A DNA stretch of 64,000 bases. Origin: Alviniconcha marisindica (taxonomy: Eukaryota; Mollusca; Gastropoda; Provannidae). Of the stretch, positions 21,297-36,057 are shown piece by piece (positions within the stretch are counted from its first letter, which is position 1; each line of letters starts with the position of its first letter). The position numbers and the translations under genes are program-made. Under the pieces are notes generated by a model. The model was given only the letters and a program-made list of their open reading frames with translations, ran no database searches and was not told where the DNA came from. The stretch covers positions 242,501 through 306,500 of the forward strand of contig JABMCL010003253.1 in the NCBI GenBank assembly GCA_018857735.1. The letters are read 5' to 3'.

Positions 21297-23645
21297 ACAG
21301 CTGGGATTGTTGCACACAGCCAGACTGGTCTGACAGGAGTGCTACGCCCCAACCACATCTCACAGAAAATACAGGTGTAATAGTACTCATACAACTGCTT
21401 TGGCAAGACAAGGCCTGCAAATTTCTATCCTGATGAACCTCACCTCACAGTAAGTCACCACTAAGTGGAAGATAGAAAAAAAGAATCATCATGCAGCTGT
21501 AAAACAGCACAGCATAATCAAGGTTAGAGTCAGAACGCACCAACTGCCAACCATACCTACACTCATTTTAATAGAAAAGGAAGCATTGTGCAGCTGTAAA
21601 ACAGCACAGCACAAACAAGGTTAGAGTCAGAACATGTCAACTGCCAACCATACAGGACCTGTATTAATTTTATGGCCTCTGTCAGGATCGGGTCAACATC
21701 CTGGGGACAGCAAGAAGAATGGACTCTGGCACTGGCAGACCTGAAGGACAGGCTACCATACACTGATACAGCGTCAGACAAAAACTTAAGTGGCAGACTA
21801 AAACTGGAACTGAACTAAAGTGACAAGCTGGAACTTAAGTGACAGACTGAAACTTAAATGACAGACTAAAACTTAAGTGACTGACTGAAACTGAAACTTA
21901 AGTGACAGATTGAAACTGAAACCTGCGTAACAGACTGAAACTTAAGTGACAGACTGAAACTGAAACTACAGCAGGGCCCTAGCCTTGAACAGTTGACAGA
22001 GGCCAAACCGCTGCCAGTGCAAAAAAATCCCAAACAAGAATGACTCCTAGTCCTAGCGTTCTAAAACAAGATCACTGGACACAAAAACAACTCTTCAAAA
22101 ACCAAAAGCAGATAAGTGTCCTAGTTCTGCATCTCATTTATTTTTCACTGTTTAGCTGTTGTTTAAGTGTCATTTTACAGCTTCAAAAGAGGGATTACCC
22201 CAAAAATTTGCATGTTGTGTTTTGTCGTAATAAATAGCATTCTTTTTAATTGTTTATGAGTTTGGATCACTGCTACTATGTGCCAGTACAAATAAGATTT
22301 TTTTTCAGTTTAAGTATTTCAACATAAAATTGCATCACCTCTTTTTGATGAACTTTGTCTTTTTCAGTCATGTCAAATATAACATGGTTTTTATGGCAAA
22401 TCCAAAAATTAGTGCACATTCAGTTGTGAGCAGCCTACAGTATTACTATTAGTATTACTAGTATTACTATTAGAGTCACATAAATATAATTATAGTGTGC
22501 CAGTTTCAATGCTATGTTTACTGTCCTGTCAATTTTTTTCTCTCTTTCTCTCCAAAATGTATTTTGACAGCAATGAAATAATGGCAAAGAGACAAAGGCT
22601 AAGAGAATTCGGAGCCAGCAAATATATGTGTAAATTTTATGTGAAAACAGAATTGAACTGGATTATTATCATATCATACATGTATAGTTTGTGTACCCAC
22701 AATGGAGCTTGCATTTTGTAGTACTCTGTAACTGTAAGGCAACACAAATCTCTGTCAATGTCAATGCAACTTCCAGGCAAAATAAATGGAATTACATGTA
22801 GGCAATAATGTAGTACCCAGCTCTGCCACTGTGCCAATGACTGCATGGGTCATCTTTTCCTCAAGGGACCATCCATATTCACAACCTCCCTCTTTATTAC
22901 CTGCATACAACTGTTTTTCCAAATCTTTTGGCTTTATTACAAGAAGCCATCTGTCCGGTAACAGTGTACATCAAAACAGAGAAACTGGGAACAGAATAGA
23001 GAAAATTCCATTCAGAGCACCTCCCAAGAATGAGTGACTGTGCAGCCCACTAGCACATTCTGATTTATACAAGTTGCAATGATTTGATAGCAATGAGTAA
23101 CAGATGAGAACCTTTATTCTTATAAACTATATCCCACACCACAAAATGTTACCTGAATACAGTACAATACACTAATCAAGCTATATACACATATCTTACA
23201 CTCATCAAGAAAAAAATTAAGACAATAATAATCAAACATGAACTGATGCTAGTTTGAACTGTAATAATGATTTTCTTCTCTTCCAGTACTGGCTTTGCTT
23301 ACACTATTCCGTGCACCGTCTCTGTCAATGTCATTCTGCTCCCTTCTTCGTCAGTCTCTTCTCGTTCCATCGATATTCAGTCTGTTGTGCATCCTGGCTG
23401 ACAATGAAAACAGCTATCCCCCTGACTGAAAATTTCCCAACCCGGGACTTCCCCATCTCACGTCAACATTTGCCTGGAAATCGTACTTTCGTTTTCGAAA
23501 TCACATTCACTCTCTCTAGCCCAATAAATAGTGAAAAAAACTTATTCATTGTAGAATAACTGTCATTTAAAAATAATGTATCAATGAACGCAGTCGGAGT
23601 TGAGCCTAGTTTATTGGCAAAAGCAGCAAGCAATCCTGTGCTTAC
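21297..23645. other. Unresolved 5' region of the finger-helicase gene
   Basis: At least one upstream coding exon must lie here or beyond, because the 21,121 acceptor enters with a two-base carry. None could be joined. The interval contains a local duplication (21,480-21,640, shared CAGCTGTAAAACAGCACAGC), CTTAAGTGACAGACT repeats (21,780-21,960) and a MITE family B copy. Confidence 0.4.
22031..22272. mobile_element. MITE family B copy
   Basis: Left end AAACAAGAATGACTCCTAG and GCGTTCTAAAACAAGATCA, body with AGATAAGTG and AATAAATAGCATTC, right end TTTTTAATTG and TTTGGATCA. It parallels the better copy at 30,315-30,620. Confidence 0.6.
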
Positions 23646-23663
23646 CTTTCCAGACGCCGACAT
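23646..23663 (-). CDS. Possible first coding exon of the finger-helicase gene
   Basis: An ATG in fair context opens a six-codon stretch (MSASGK) directly followed by a strong donor, AAAG/GTAAGC. It lies 218 bp from the LRRC72 start on the other strand. It ends in phase 0 whereas the 21,121 acceptor needs a two-base carry, so at least one more exon of suitable length would be required. It could equally be chance or belong to another transcript. Confidence 0.22.
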
Positions 23664-23881
23664 TTGGAAGGTTGTAAGTAAGTAAAGATAGAACTGTAGT
23701 TTCGAAAAGATTGTGAACAAAAACTTTACTCATAAGATGGAAAATAGCGAAAATGGTACTGTAATACGATTTAGTTTTAATTTCTGATATTATCTTATCA
23801 GCTAAAACATGTGACAAAATGGAAAAAAAATGCGAAACTGAGGTTTTCGACTCAGTAGAGATTATTGTAGCAACCTGCAAG
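23664..23881. promoter_or_regulatory. Possible bidirectional promoter, LRRC72 / finger-helicase
   Basis: 218 bp between the LRRC72 ATG and the possible opposite-strand first exon. No TATA box with convincing position is seen. The assignment rests only on geometry. Confidence 0.25.
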
Positions 23882-26800
23882 ATGGCGGCAGGTGACAGGG
23901 TTTTGCAAGTGCGCTTTGCCTCAAATCTCAGTGAACAGGTTTGTGAAAGTTTGTTTTAAAAAATGTGTACCTGAATGCAAAGCAATCGCGTATTTATATT
24001 AGCTGAATATGAAAAATAGAATTGTTCCCTTGAAATTTACGATTGTGGTTCACTAATCTTCGAGGTTGTGAACAGGTATTATTTTTTAACCAGATCAGTG
24101 CATTTGTGTCTAATCAGGCGATATAAGCTGTATGTGGCCATATTGTGGATTTGGCTTCAGTTGCTTTTGTTGCTCATGCATGCGTGCTGCCCGTGATATA
24201 GCTGTTGCAGTAAGCTCTAGCAGAACTCGTTCAGGTGAAAATCATAGTGGCCATACTTTGTTATTGGCCGGGAAAGCTGTGAACTGCCTGACTTGACTAG
24301 CATCCAGAGCGTTATTGTTTAGTCCAGTCATGAATATTTCGTGGGGAGATTTGTAGTGCTTTTCTGCCATTTTGTCTTGCTTCTCTCTATACTCTGCAGA
24401 TCATTTGTGTCTGTTTACTGAAATAGGAATTGCCCCAAAGTTCCAACACTTTAGTGTTTGTGCATATTCTTATTTTCACACCTAAAAATCTGCTCCATCA
24501 ATTCCATTTTCTGGGAGTGCTTGAGACAAGTACAAATTCTCCACTCTATTTTTTAAAGCCAGTGGCTGACATATATCTATAAAGTCCGGCAACATATTGT
24601 AATATCAAGATCAAGATACATAATATATATACGCCTGTCTTCTATGACTATGGGAGACATACTGTTGAGACAGCATCCTTTTAGACTATTGCTACTGGGG
24701 CATGAGAGAGTCAGTGGCTCAGAGTAAGAGTACACACTCTCAAAAGCCAAAGTTAAACATAATCAAGCGTTGTCACCAAATGAGTGGGTAGCTGGTACAT
24801 GCTAGTTTTGCACCCACCTTGCAATTTCTCTGGAGTCAAATTCTGCAAAAGTCCTTCAGATGAGACAATAAACTGAGGTCCCCCCATGTGTATATATATG
24901 CATGCAAAAAGATCACATGCATGGTAAAGATCATGTAGTCCATGTCAGAGTTCAATGGATTATGGAAACACCAAAATAACCCAGCATGCACTCAAAGTGT
25001 TAGTAGCCTTCAGAATGTTGAAGTTGGACCCTATGTTGGAGAAGAAGAGAAGAAGAAGAAGCAATGCCTGTTATGCAAGGCCTTTTAGATGAGTGCTGAT
25101 GGGACGATATGCTGTAGAGATGATGGCTGATGTTCATTGTTCAATGTTGCTTTATGTTCGGAGAGACTGTATGGACTTTTAGGGGTGGGGAGGCCAGGAT
25201 CTCCATATCTTCTTTCACACAGCTCCTGAGCTGTGATGCCTGATAAGACATTTGTGAACCTGTATTTCCCTTATGCAGGCCGGGGCCTTTGGCTTTTTCG
25301 CTGGTGGCAGTGCCATTTTGAATTCCAACTGGCACATGTGGCAGTGGAAGGAAGAAGCAATGTTGTGCTAAATACACATGCACGACTTTAAAACTCGCTT
25401 CCAGTGAGACTTCTTAGCTTTTGCACTAGGCCAGTCAGTGTGAATTTGGTGATGGCATATGTGTGTTGGCTGCTTGTTCGACAGTTTTTCAATCTTTTTG
25501 CTCAGTTTAAAACAAAACAAAATCTTATGAAAATTATGTTTTCCTGTATCCATTTTCCAATATGGCCATATCCCCCCAAAATAATGAAAAACTGTATTTT
25601 ATACTGGTAGACTGTACGGATTGACAGGTATGACAACCACTTATTGTTGTGTGAGATGTGAGACCAGCAGGGGTGTTGATTAGATGACAATCATTTATTA
25701 TTGGGAATGTGCCCCTCACATGAAACCCATCAACAATATTCACAAACTTTATGATGACCATCCCACTCAAATGTTTTTTCTTGATTTTTTGTGTGGATTG
25801 TTGCTTGGGTGGAGAACAGGAACAGAAGTAGGGACAGGGGTATGTGTTTTGGGGTGGTGGGGGAGGGGGGTGAATGATTAGCATTTACAACTTGCTTGAA
25901 TTATTAGCTGTCTTCCTATGGTTGCAGCCAGTCAGAAATAAGAGATTCCTAGTGTGGACATTCATGACACATTATATTTTAATCAAACATCAGAGCTCAT
26001 GCATGTCCACATATCCGTTGCTTTGGCTCTGACAGCCTGCAGCTGGAATGATGTTTTTATACAACTTTTACCTTGAAAGTGGATCATTATGCAGGGCTCA
26101 GAGGTCATGCAAGTCACAAATGTGGTGAGGTACAAATCAGCAGCTGCTGTCTAATTGGCAGTTTTCTCAGTGGTGTATCATCCCACGGTACTCATCTAAA
26201 AGGCATCATCCCAGTAGCACTCGTCCTAGAGGATATCAGCTCAACAGCATATATGTATACTCATCCTCTCCATGCCTCAGTGACCTTGTCTGTATCAATA
26301 TTACCTCTCTCTATATATATAGTTGTAGGGACTGGCATAAGCCCTGAGGCCTTTGTACATCCCATCCAACTGGCATAAGCCCTGAGGCCTTTGTTAGTTT
26401 GTACATCCCACCCAACTGGCATAAGCCTGAGGCCTTTGTTAGTTTGTACATCCCACCCAACTGGCATAAGCCTGAGGCCTTTGTTAGTTTGTACATCCCA
26501 CCCAACTGGCATAAGCCTGAGGCCTTTGTTAGTTTGTACATCCCACCCAACTGGCATAAGCCTGAGGCCTTTGTTAGTTTGTACATCCCACCCAAATGGC
26601 ATAAGCCTGAGGCCTTTGTTAGTTTGTACATCCCACCCAACTGGCATAAGCCCTGAGGCCTTTGTACATCCCATCCAATGTTGTTGCTGAATTTTTGTGT
26701 GGTATGGTTAGGGCCTTAGGCATGCTGTAATTTTCCCATGAATTGATTCATCATGATCAAACTCGTATACCAACAAATTTGAGTCTCAGTCCAGGAGATC

Positions 26801-27986
26801 TTTGAAATTATTAATGGTTTGTGCTGTTATGGTATACAACGAAAGGTGTGATCCATGCTGGTGCACCACTATCACTAAAGGTGAATTTCTAACATTTTGA
26901 TTTGCTGTACAGTTTGTGTTCTGCATTTCTTGCCTTATCTGTTCTATTTGAAAAAGAATATGTACTGTTTGTGACAGTGGTTAGATAGGAGATGAATTTC
27001 GCTATTTGCTTAACTGTTCCAATGAAAATGTCAAGAGAAACTGTACTAAGTATGTTGATAAATATTATACACATCATCCCAACATGCCCAAATTTTGTAG
27101 CCTCGTGAATATGACGTCAAAATCTAAGAATGTTAAGCTTGCCAAATTTATTAGTTGTATTTTTGAGTTATTTTGATTAAGCCAATAATGAAGCACAACG
27201 AAATAAGAAATATTTAATTTTTACGCCTTAGCCTTACATATTTATAACAACTTTGATTTGTGTTTGAGCATTTTTTCTTTCTTATATATATGATTTGTGT
27301 TTGAGCATTTTTTCTTTCTTAATATATATATAAAGTGTGGTAGTTATTTATTAGTAGAACTCATGTACTTGTTCATAAGGAATGTCGTGTGCGAATGTAA
27401 CTTCGCTTTCTAGCCCCCAGGGGCAAAAAGCTCAATAAAACCTTGAAACCTTGTTCCAGTAAAGGCTAAAAGTTCATCAAACTTTAAGTCATCAGGTGAC
27501 ACCCACTCAAGACTGCTACACTCCTCATGAAATTCCTGCCCACTTTACACCCTCCTCATGAGGTCACAAACGTTTTGTCAGTTCTGTCCCAGTCTCTCCG
27601 CATTCTTCTTTTCTACGGCTGCATCCCCAGCCACCATTACCAAACTGTCCTCTTTCAAATGTCAGCTCAAGATGCATGCACCTGTTCTTGAAGCATCAAG
27701 TTTGATTTGAGCAAAAACGTGACCATCACCGTTATGATTGCTCATGATTGACATTGCGTATCATCCATGGTCTGTATGCAGATACAAGGTCTGATATGGA
27801 TGTAGCCAATATGCTCATGCCATCAAGCAGACTTTAACTGCCTGCTGATGCAGTCAAGCTGACTTTAATTGCTTACAATTGCATCAACAGGTAGTAGAGG
27901 ATATACTTGCACGTCGGAGAATCAAGAAAGACAAAGAGGTTGAAGAACTTTACCTTGCTGACAAGTAAGTAATAAAACTGTTTTGT

Positions 27987-28019
<33 letters not shown>

Positions 28020-31000
28020 TTCATAAATAATCCAATTTGTGTTAAAATGTTTATCCTTGTGTAATAAAGTAGCATTGTCATCTCTTCCCCACCCACCCCC
28101 ACCCCCCAGCTGCTCAGACTGCAAGACTCACAGCACAAGGAATGGTGCAACTAGCTAATCTTTCTCTGCAACTTTTAATCAGGCTTGTGCAGAGCCATAC
28201 ATCCTCAGTTTTTGTTGCACAAATTTATCATTTGGACAAAATGTTGGGAACAAGCATTTATCTCTCTCTCTCTCTCTCTTGCTGTCTTTCATGAATAATC
28301 CAATTTGTGTTAAAATGTTTATCCTTGTGAAATAAAGTAGCATTGTCATCTCCCCCCACCCCCCCCCCCCCCGGGCTGCTCAGACTGCAAGACTCACAGC
28401 ACAAGGAATGGTGCAACTAGCTAATCTTTCTCTGCAACTATTTAATCAGGCTTTGTGCAGAGCCATTACATCCTCAGTTTTTGTTGCACAAAGTATCATT
28501 TGGACAAAATGTTGGGAACAAGGCATTTATATATCTCACCCGTCACACTTGACTACAAGAGGCATGGCTAATGAGTGTCCACTTATTTCATACTGGAAAT
28601 CAGGAATGAAAGAAATGCATCTGATTGGTTGGATGACCATGCTGCAGGTTGTTTGAGCCCAAATTCAACCAATCACAGCCGTACACAGATTCATTGTGTA
28701 GGGGAGCGGGGTGGGGAGTGAGGGAAGCAGGTTGGAAGCATGAATGAAGAGTCACAAGTCAGAGGTTGCTGTAACATAACTTTTATTTACATGAACCAGA
28801 AAACAGTGTGGCTCTCCCAATCAGAACATAGAATGAAGAGTCACAAGACAGAGGTACATAACTTATTACACCAACCAGGAAACAGTGTAGGCTCTCCCCT
28901 GAATCAGACACATAGTATAAATGAAGAGTCACAAGCAGAGGTTACTATAACATTTTATTTACACCAACCAGGAAACAGTGTAGGCTCTCCCCTGAATCAG
29001 ACACATAGTATAAATGAAGAGTCACAAGACAGAGGTTACTATAACATTTTATTTACACCAACCAGGAAACAGTGTAGGCTCTCCCCTGAATCAGACATAT
29101 AGTATAAATGCAGAGTCACAAGTCAGAGGTTGCTATAACATTTTATTTACACCAACCAGGAAACAGTGTAGGTTCCCCCTTAAACAGGCACATGGGTGCC
29201 CAGGCAGCAGCTAAAAACAACCTGTTTCTGCAGGGACACTGGGGGAAAGCGGACATGGTGGGCCCTGTGTGCAATTTTAGACACTTCGTATGTAAAAGTC
29301 ATAAAACTTTCACCCAGTCAAAAAAGAGAAGGAGCAACAGAAAGAAAGGTTGAAAGGTCATGGCTCGGAAAACACACAATGCACTTGGTTACAATTGAAA
29401 ACTAGTCTCCTAAGGGGTGGCCTGTTGGACTGGCTGTGCAGCATCTACATTTGACAACTAAAATATTTCAGTATTGTTGTGCTTTGTTTCCTATTTTTCC
29501 AGAGGCCTTACTGATGTCCACGACCTTCGAAGGTTTCGTTACTTGAAGAAACTGTGGTTAAATGGAAACAGGGTAAGTCAGATGTATCAGCATGTGCGTG
29601 TGTGTGTTTGTGTGCATGTGTGTGTGTGTGCATGTGCGCGTATGTGTGTGTGTGTTTGTGGAGGGGGGAGGTGTGTGTGTGTGTGTGTGTGTTTGTGGAG
29701 GGGGGAGGGGGTGTGTATGTGTGTATGCATGCATGCATTTGTGCGTGCATGTATTTGTATATGCATGCATGTTTGTGTGTGTGTGTGTGTGTGCGTGCAT
29801 GCATGCACGTGTGCACATGCATACGGACATATGTCAGTGCGTGTGCATGTGTATATAATGTACATGTGTGAGGTGGTGATGGAGAGGGGATGTGGGGCCA
29901 GTCTCAGTGACAAGTGTCAGCAGTATACATACACCATCAGCATTGATTCTCGGGAATGACTTAGTCAATTCTTTTCTCTGTCAACAGCTACGTCAAATCT
30001 CCTGCTTAACATCCAACTTCAGAATATGTGAGCTGTACCTGAACGACAATGAGCTCATTGAGATCGCTGGCTCCATTGGGCACTTAACATGTCTTCAGCT
30101 CTGCATGCTGCACAACAATCAGCTCACCAAGCTGGATAAAGTCACCAGGGAGTTCAAGAGGATGCAGAATCTTCACACATTAAGTGAGCCAGATGCATGC
30201 ATTCGTGGAGTGGAACGTAGGCTCATTGATACAAAAATGGGCAGGACCATGAAGATCACTTCTTCCTGACATTTTTTATATTTTTTAAGGTTGCTTGTTT
30301 AAAAAAAAAAAAATCTGAAACAAGAATGACTGCTAGCATTCTAAAACAATATACAAATACATAAAAGGTTCAAAAGAAGGCTTCTTCCAAGCATTCTTTC
30401 AAAGATTCTTCCAAGCACTGGACAGGAAAACAACATAGCTCAACTAAAAACAGATAAGTTGTGTAGCTTTGCACTTCATTTTTCATTGTTTTTTACCGTT
30501 TAGCTGTTTAAGTGTCGTTTTGTAGCTCGACAAAGGGGATTACCCTGAAAATTTGCTGGTTTTGTCTTGTCCTAATAAATAGCATTCTTTTGAACCTTTC
30601 ATGTGTTTGGATCTTGTTTGTTTTTTTGTTGGAGGAGCAAATACAGGGGTTCCACTGGCTCTTGTTTTTATCCACCATCATGTATGGCAGGAAGCAAAAA
30701 ATTATGTTACAGCACATTTTTATTGGATGCTGCTGTGGAGGTCCATTCAGTTTAAGACCACTTGGCAGGGCTAAAAGACCATTCTTAATGTAGCTTCACC
30801 AGCTTGGTGAAAGGCCACTTGGCAAAGTTGTCTTTGGTCACTTTGGTTCTTAATGTGAAAAAGTGGACTATTGATGCCCAGATCTTCAATGATTTGCCAA
30901 AGAAGCGCATCCTTCCTCTTGTTTCCATTCTTACAACTGTGATCAGATAGATCCCACAGCATCTGCTGGTGCTCCAAACGGGCAATACAAATTTCAATCT

Positions 31001-31761
31001 TTTTACCTGTTTCTTCTTCCATTGTCTGCTGGTTGAGGTTGTCTTGCAGTAAACAATGGCCAATGACCTGGTCACGTCTGATAAACTGATTCCACAGCAT
31101 CTGCCGGTGCAATACAAACAGGCAATACAAATTTCAGTCTTTTTACCTGTTTCTTCTTCTACTGTCTGCAAGTTGAGGTTGCTTTGCAGTATACAATGGC
31201 CAATGACCCAGTCACGTCTGATAAACTGACTAGCCAATCAGTGGTCAGTTCTGGACACCTTGCCAAGACTTTGCACACTCTGACCAGTAATGTAACTTTA
31301 ACATAGAAAAGCCTTGACGATTTCTTGACGAAGTGGTCAAAACTATGTTGCCAAGCACCTTTGTGATATTTACTGTGATAATTATTTTAACCTGGCCAAT
31401 GAACTTCAGCAGCTAGAGTGTTGGAAAATCTTAATGCTTGGCTGTGTCTAGTCCCAGCTTTCCCACTGGGCCCGCAGGACTCCCAGCCATGGGTGGTACA
31501 GAAGCCGGCCAGGGCTGAAAATCCCATATGACTGATGGGATTCGAACCTTCCAACCTGCATTCTGAAGTGCTAACCAGTATGCCACAGGAGCTGGTACAA
31601 ATGACTGAAAACATGGTTGGGACTTACTGTTGCACTCTGAACCTGTTTTTTGATTTGTCTGTTGTTTGAGAAAAGGACTGGCTCATGAAGATTGTTAGTG
31701 TAACTTTAGCATTTTTCCAACTGCTACTTTTACTTGAATTTTTTTTTCATGATGTTACTCA

Positions 31762-31846
<85 letters not shown>

Positions 31847-32167
31847 TGAACTATGAATGAAAAAGTTTGAATTAAAAACTGTGTTCCACTGTTTCAGATT
31901 TGTTTGACAACCCTATTGCACAGGAACCAGAATACCGCCTGTTTGTTATTCAGAGCTGTCCGTCCGTACAGCTTCTAGATAGACAAGGTCAGGCTTTGTT
32001 GTCATATTCTTGTATGTGTGTGTGTAATCGTGTGTGTGTGTGTGTGCATGTGTGTTTATGTGCATGCATATGAGTGTGTCTGGGTGTGCATGCATGTACA
32101 TGTGTGGGTGCAAGTGTGCATGGGTGCACATGTGCTACACATGTGTGTGTGTGTATGTGTGTGTGTG

Positions 32168-32230
<63 letters not shown>

Positions 32231-34425
32231 TGCATGTGTAATTACTTGCCTATGTGTGGGTGTTGTAAACTTTAACCCCCCCCAAAATTCAAGTCAACTT
32301 CTGCTCCCCCATACCCACTCCCCTTTTGGTATTAAATACAGAAATACAATGTGCAATGAAACCTTTTCATTCCCCCCTCCCCCCACACAAAGCTTAACCC
32401 CTTCACTGCCACAGCCTGTAAACTTTTCGGGCTGAAAAATGCAAACGTACACTCCAGCAAACAGTATAGTTGATGGTCCTACAACAAATCTGCTTTCAGT
32501 ACTGTGTTTTTTGATAGAAGTCCTTTCACTTTTCCATGCGAAGGGGAGAAAAAGACTCAATGATTTCAAATTTGGCACTTTTATTGGTCGTTTTCCGAGT
32601 GACGGCATGGCAAGCATGGCAGTGAAAGGGTTAAGGGGGGCTTAAGCTTTGTGTCCCTCCACACACTGGCATACCTGTAAATATTACACTGATGATACAA
32701 TATTTTGGTTTGTTTCAAATCACATCATTTAAAAATAAAAATAAATTGTACTGGTCTCAGAGGTAACAAAGCGGGAGAGGGACATCGCACGGCGAATCTA
32801 TGATCACAGCGAGGAGAAAGTTCGAGAGAAGGTGGCATTCGGCCGTCGCTCACAGGGTCCACCGTCTCTCTACTATCCCGGCACCCCTCGCAGGCCCGTC
32901 ACCCGAGCTTCCGGTTAGTGTTGAAATGTTGCACAGTGAGTCCACCCTCTGGGAATAATCCGGTTAGTGTTGAAATGTTGCACAGTGAGTCCTCCCACTG
33001 GGAATGATCCGGTTAGTGTTGAAATGTTGCACAGTGAGTCCTGCAATAATCTGGTTAGTGTTGAAATGTTGCACAGTGAGTCCTCTCTGGTTAGTGTTGA
33101 AATGTTGCACAGTGAGTCCTCCCACTGGGAATAATCTGGTTAGTGTTGAAATGTTGCACAGTGAGTCCTCCCACTGGGAATAATCTGGTTAGTGTTGAAA
33201 TGTTGCACAGTGAGTCCTCTCTGGTTAGTGTTGAAATGTTGCACAGTGAGTCCTCCCACTGGGAATAATCCGGTTAGTGTTGAAATGTTGCACAGTGAGT
33301 CCTCTCTGGTTAGTGTTGAAATGTTGCACAGTGAGTCCTCCCACTGGGAATGATCCGGTTAGTGTTGAAATGTAGCACAGTGAGTCCTCCCACTGGGAAT
33401 GATCCGGTTAGTGTTGAAATGTTGCACAGTGAGTCCTCTCTGGTTAGTGTTGAAATGTTGCACAGTGAGTCCTCCCACTGGGAATGATCCGGTTAGTGTT
33501 GAAATGTTGCACAGTGAGTCCTCCCACTGGGAATGATCCGGTTAGTGTTGAAATGTTGCACAGTGAGTCCTCCCACTGGCGAATAATCCGGTTAGTGTTG
33601 AAATGTTGCACAGTGAGTCCTCCCACTGGGAATGATCCGGTTAGTGTTGAAATGTTGCACAGTGAGTCCTCTCTGGTTAGTGTTGAAATGTTGCACAGTG
33701 AGTCCTCCCACTGGGAATGATCCAGGGTTTGTGTTGAAATGTTGTACAGTGAGTCCTCTCTGGTTAGTGTTGAAATGTTGCACAGTGAGTCCTCCCACTG
33801 GGAATGAAACCAGTTAGTGTTGAAATGTTGTACAGTGAGTCCTCCCCGGGATGATCCGGTTAGTGTTGAAATGTTGTACAGTGAGTCCTCCCACTGGGAA
33901 TAATCGGTTAGTGTTGAAATGTTGCACAGTGAGTCCTCCTGGTTAGTGTGAAATGTTGCTACAGTGAGTCCTCCCACCTAGGTATGTTACAGTGAGTCCT
34001 CTCTGGTTAGTGTTGAAATGTTGCACAGTGAGTCCTCCCACTGGGAATGATCCGGTTAGTGTTGAAATGTTGCACAGTGAGTCCTCCCACTGGGAATAAT
34101 TAGTTTTGCATGCAGACAAATACATGTAAAAGACATAAGGCCTAAGAATAATATTTTTGCCAAGTAACAAACTAGGAATTTTTTGTTTTATTGGCAATTT
34201 CATAATAGCATTCATGTGTCACACCCACAAATGATCAAATCCATTAGAATTACAACTAGTACATTAAAATTACAAGTGCATTAAAATTACAAGTACCGTA
34301 AAAATAAAAGCATTAGACTGCTTTCACTTGTTTGTGCCTGAACATGATCATTCATGCAATGTTCCAGAGATAATACACTCGCTCTAAACCTGTCACACAA
34401 AATAAAGGCATTTAAAACACATGCA

Positions 34426-34484
<59 letters not shown>

Positions 34485-35990
34485 CATACACAAACACATA
34501 TGCACAAACACACATGCATGCACGCACGCACGCACACACGCACTCACAAACACACATACACACATAGCAAACACATATGCACAAACACACATGCACGCAC
34601 GCACGCACGCGCACACACACACACTCACTCACACAGATATGTACATGCAGCCAGAAACAAATCAAATACTCACGGAGGCAGAAGCCTGGTGGGATAAAGA
34701 GAGAGAAAATATAGCATTTAAGATACAACTCCAGACATTACAGTCCATTTAGTTCTTCAAAGCAAAACAGTATATAATTATTATATTTCTGATCCTTCCT
34801 GCCCCAAAAGAAGAAAAAGTACCATAATAGTTATAGTTTTGAGCCATGTTAAAGTATGCATCACTACCGTCATGCATGCAATGATGGTATAGTAGGTCAG
34901 CTGATTATGAATGCATTTTAACTACCCAGTATGCAAATGAATATTTTGATTTGATCTGATTCTGACATTTATTGATTTTTGTTGGTTCGTTTTTGTTCTG
35001 AATTCTGTCATTTTCTCTTTCAGTTGTAGATGGCAAAGAGGTGGCAAACAACTACTTAAAAAACAAGTAAGTTGTTCGCGCTAAAATGGATGCACATGTT
35101 TACACGTTATGCAAATTTCCCCCATTTATACTGCACTTTTGTATTTAAGCTTATCTGTTTTATTCATTTATTGTGTGTATCTTTATATCTCAGTTTGAAC
35201 ATCTGAAATAATTAGGGGTTAAGATATCCCCCCTCCCATTGCCCCCTCCTACCCCCTAAAATTGAAATCATAAATTGTAACAGTGCTGTTACTTAATGCT
35301 CTCACGAAGAAACTAAAAGGTGCAGTTTAGTCCATTCTACATACTCTTCTGTGTATAGCAAACCAGACATCCTCAGTCCTGAGACACCTATGTGTGAACA
35401 ATCAAACAGAATGAATCATGTAGAGATTTTCACTCTGATGGTCACAAAACCAAGCCTGGTGAAGGTTCAACCTAATTATCTTTGCTAGTAGCAACAATTC
35501 TAACATGGCTTCTTAACAAACTGTGCACCTTCAGCAATCTTGAGCTTCAGATCGTAGTATTTTCTACTGCTCTGGCTGCCCCCAAACCAAGATCAATTAA
35601 GATCCTGATGATTGATAAAGCTTCAGTCCATTTGTCGTTGCTCGTACCAACAGTTTGGTTGAGCTTGGCTGTTTAACAAACTGTCCACCTTTTACAGTCT
35701 GGAGCTTCGGATTCTAGTTCTTTATACCACTCTGTCTCCAAATCAAAATCAGTTAAGATCCTGATGTCTGATAAAGCTTCAGTCCATTTGTCTTTGCTGG
35801 TATCAACAATTCTAACTCAGCTGTTTGATAAATTGTGCACTCCAGCTATCACAATATCAAGATGAATTAAGGTAATAACTAATTAATAATTAAAGTATTT
35901 ATAAAGCACTGGATCTTGTCTGGAGAGACAATTTTAAGCACATACATGTGTGCGTGCACACACACACATGTGTGTGTGCACGCACGCATG

Positions 35991-36057
<67 letters not shown>

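Noticed and set aside
21300..21440. Minus-strand segment with YYYTCIFCEMWL resembling half a zinc finger
   Set aside because: It has a C-x2-C pair and a possible acceptor (TTTGCAG), but no matching His pair and no donor in the right phase, and it runs into a dispersed element.
21652..21693. Minus-strand mini-exon (DVDPILTEAIKLIQ) upstream of the finger exon
   Set aside because: It has AG and GT flanks, but reading it in the phase needed to join the 21,121 acceptor gives a stop codon; phase 0 would require yet another exon.
26261..26690. Repetitive proteins on both strands ([15 protein letters not shown] and its opposite)
   Set aside because: The 45-bp repeat is divisible by three and therefore open on both strands; it lies in an LRRC72 intron without start context.
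30785..31237. Minus-strand frame of 150 residues, possibly a transposase remnant
   Set aside because: I recognise no transposase motif; openness is mostly due to a 140-bp tandem duplication.
26329..33977. CRISPR-like arrays
   Set aside because: The tandem repeats have no unique spacers and the window is clearly animal DNA.
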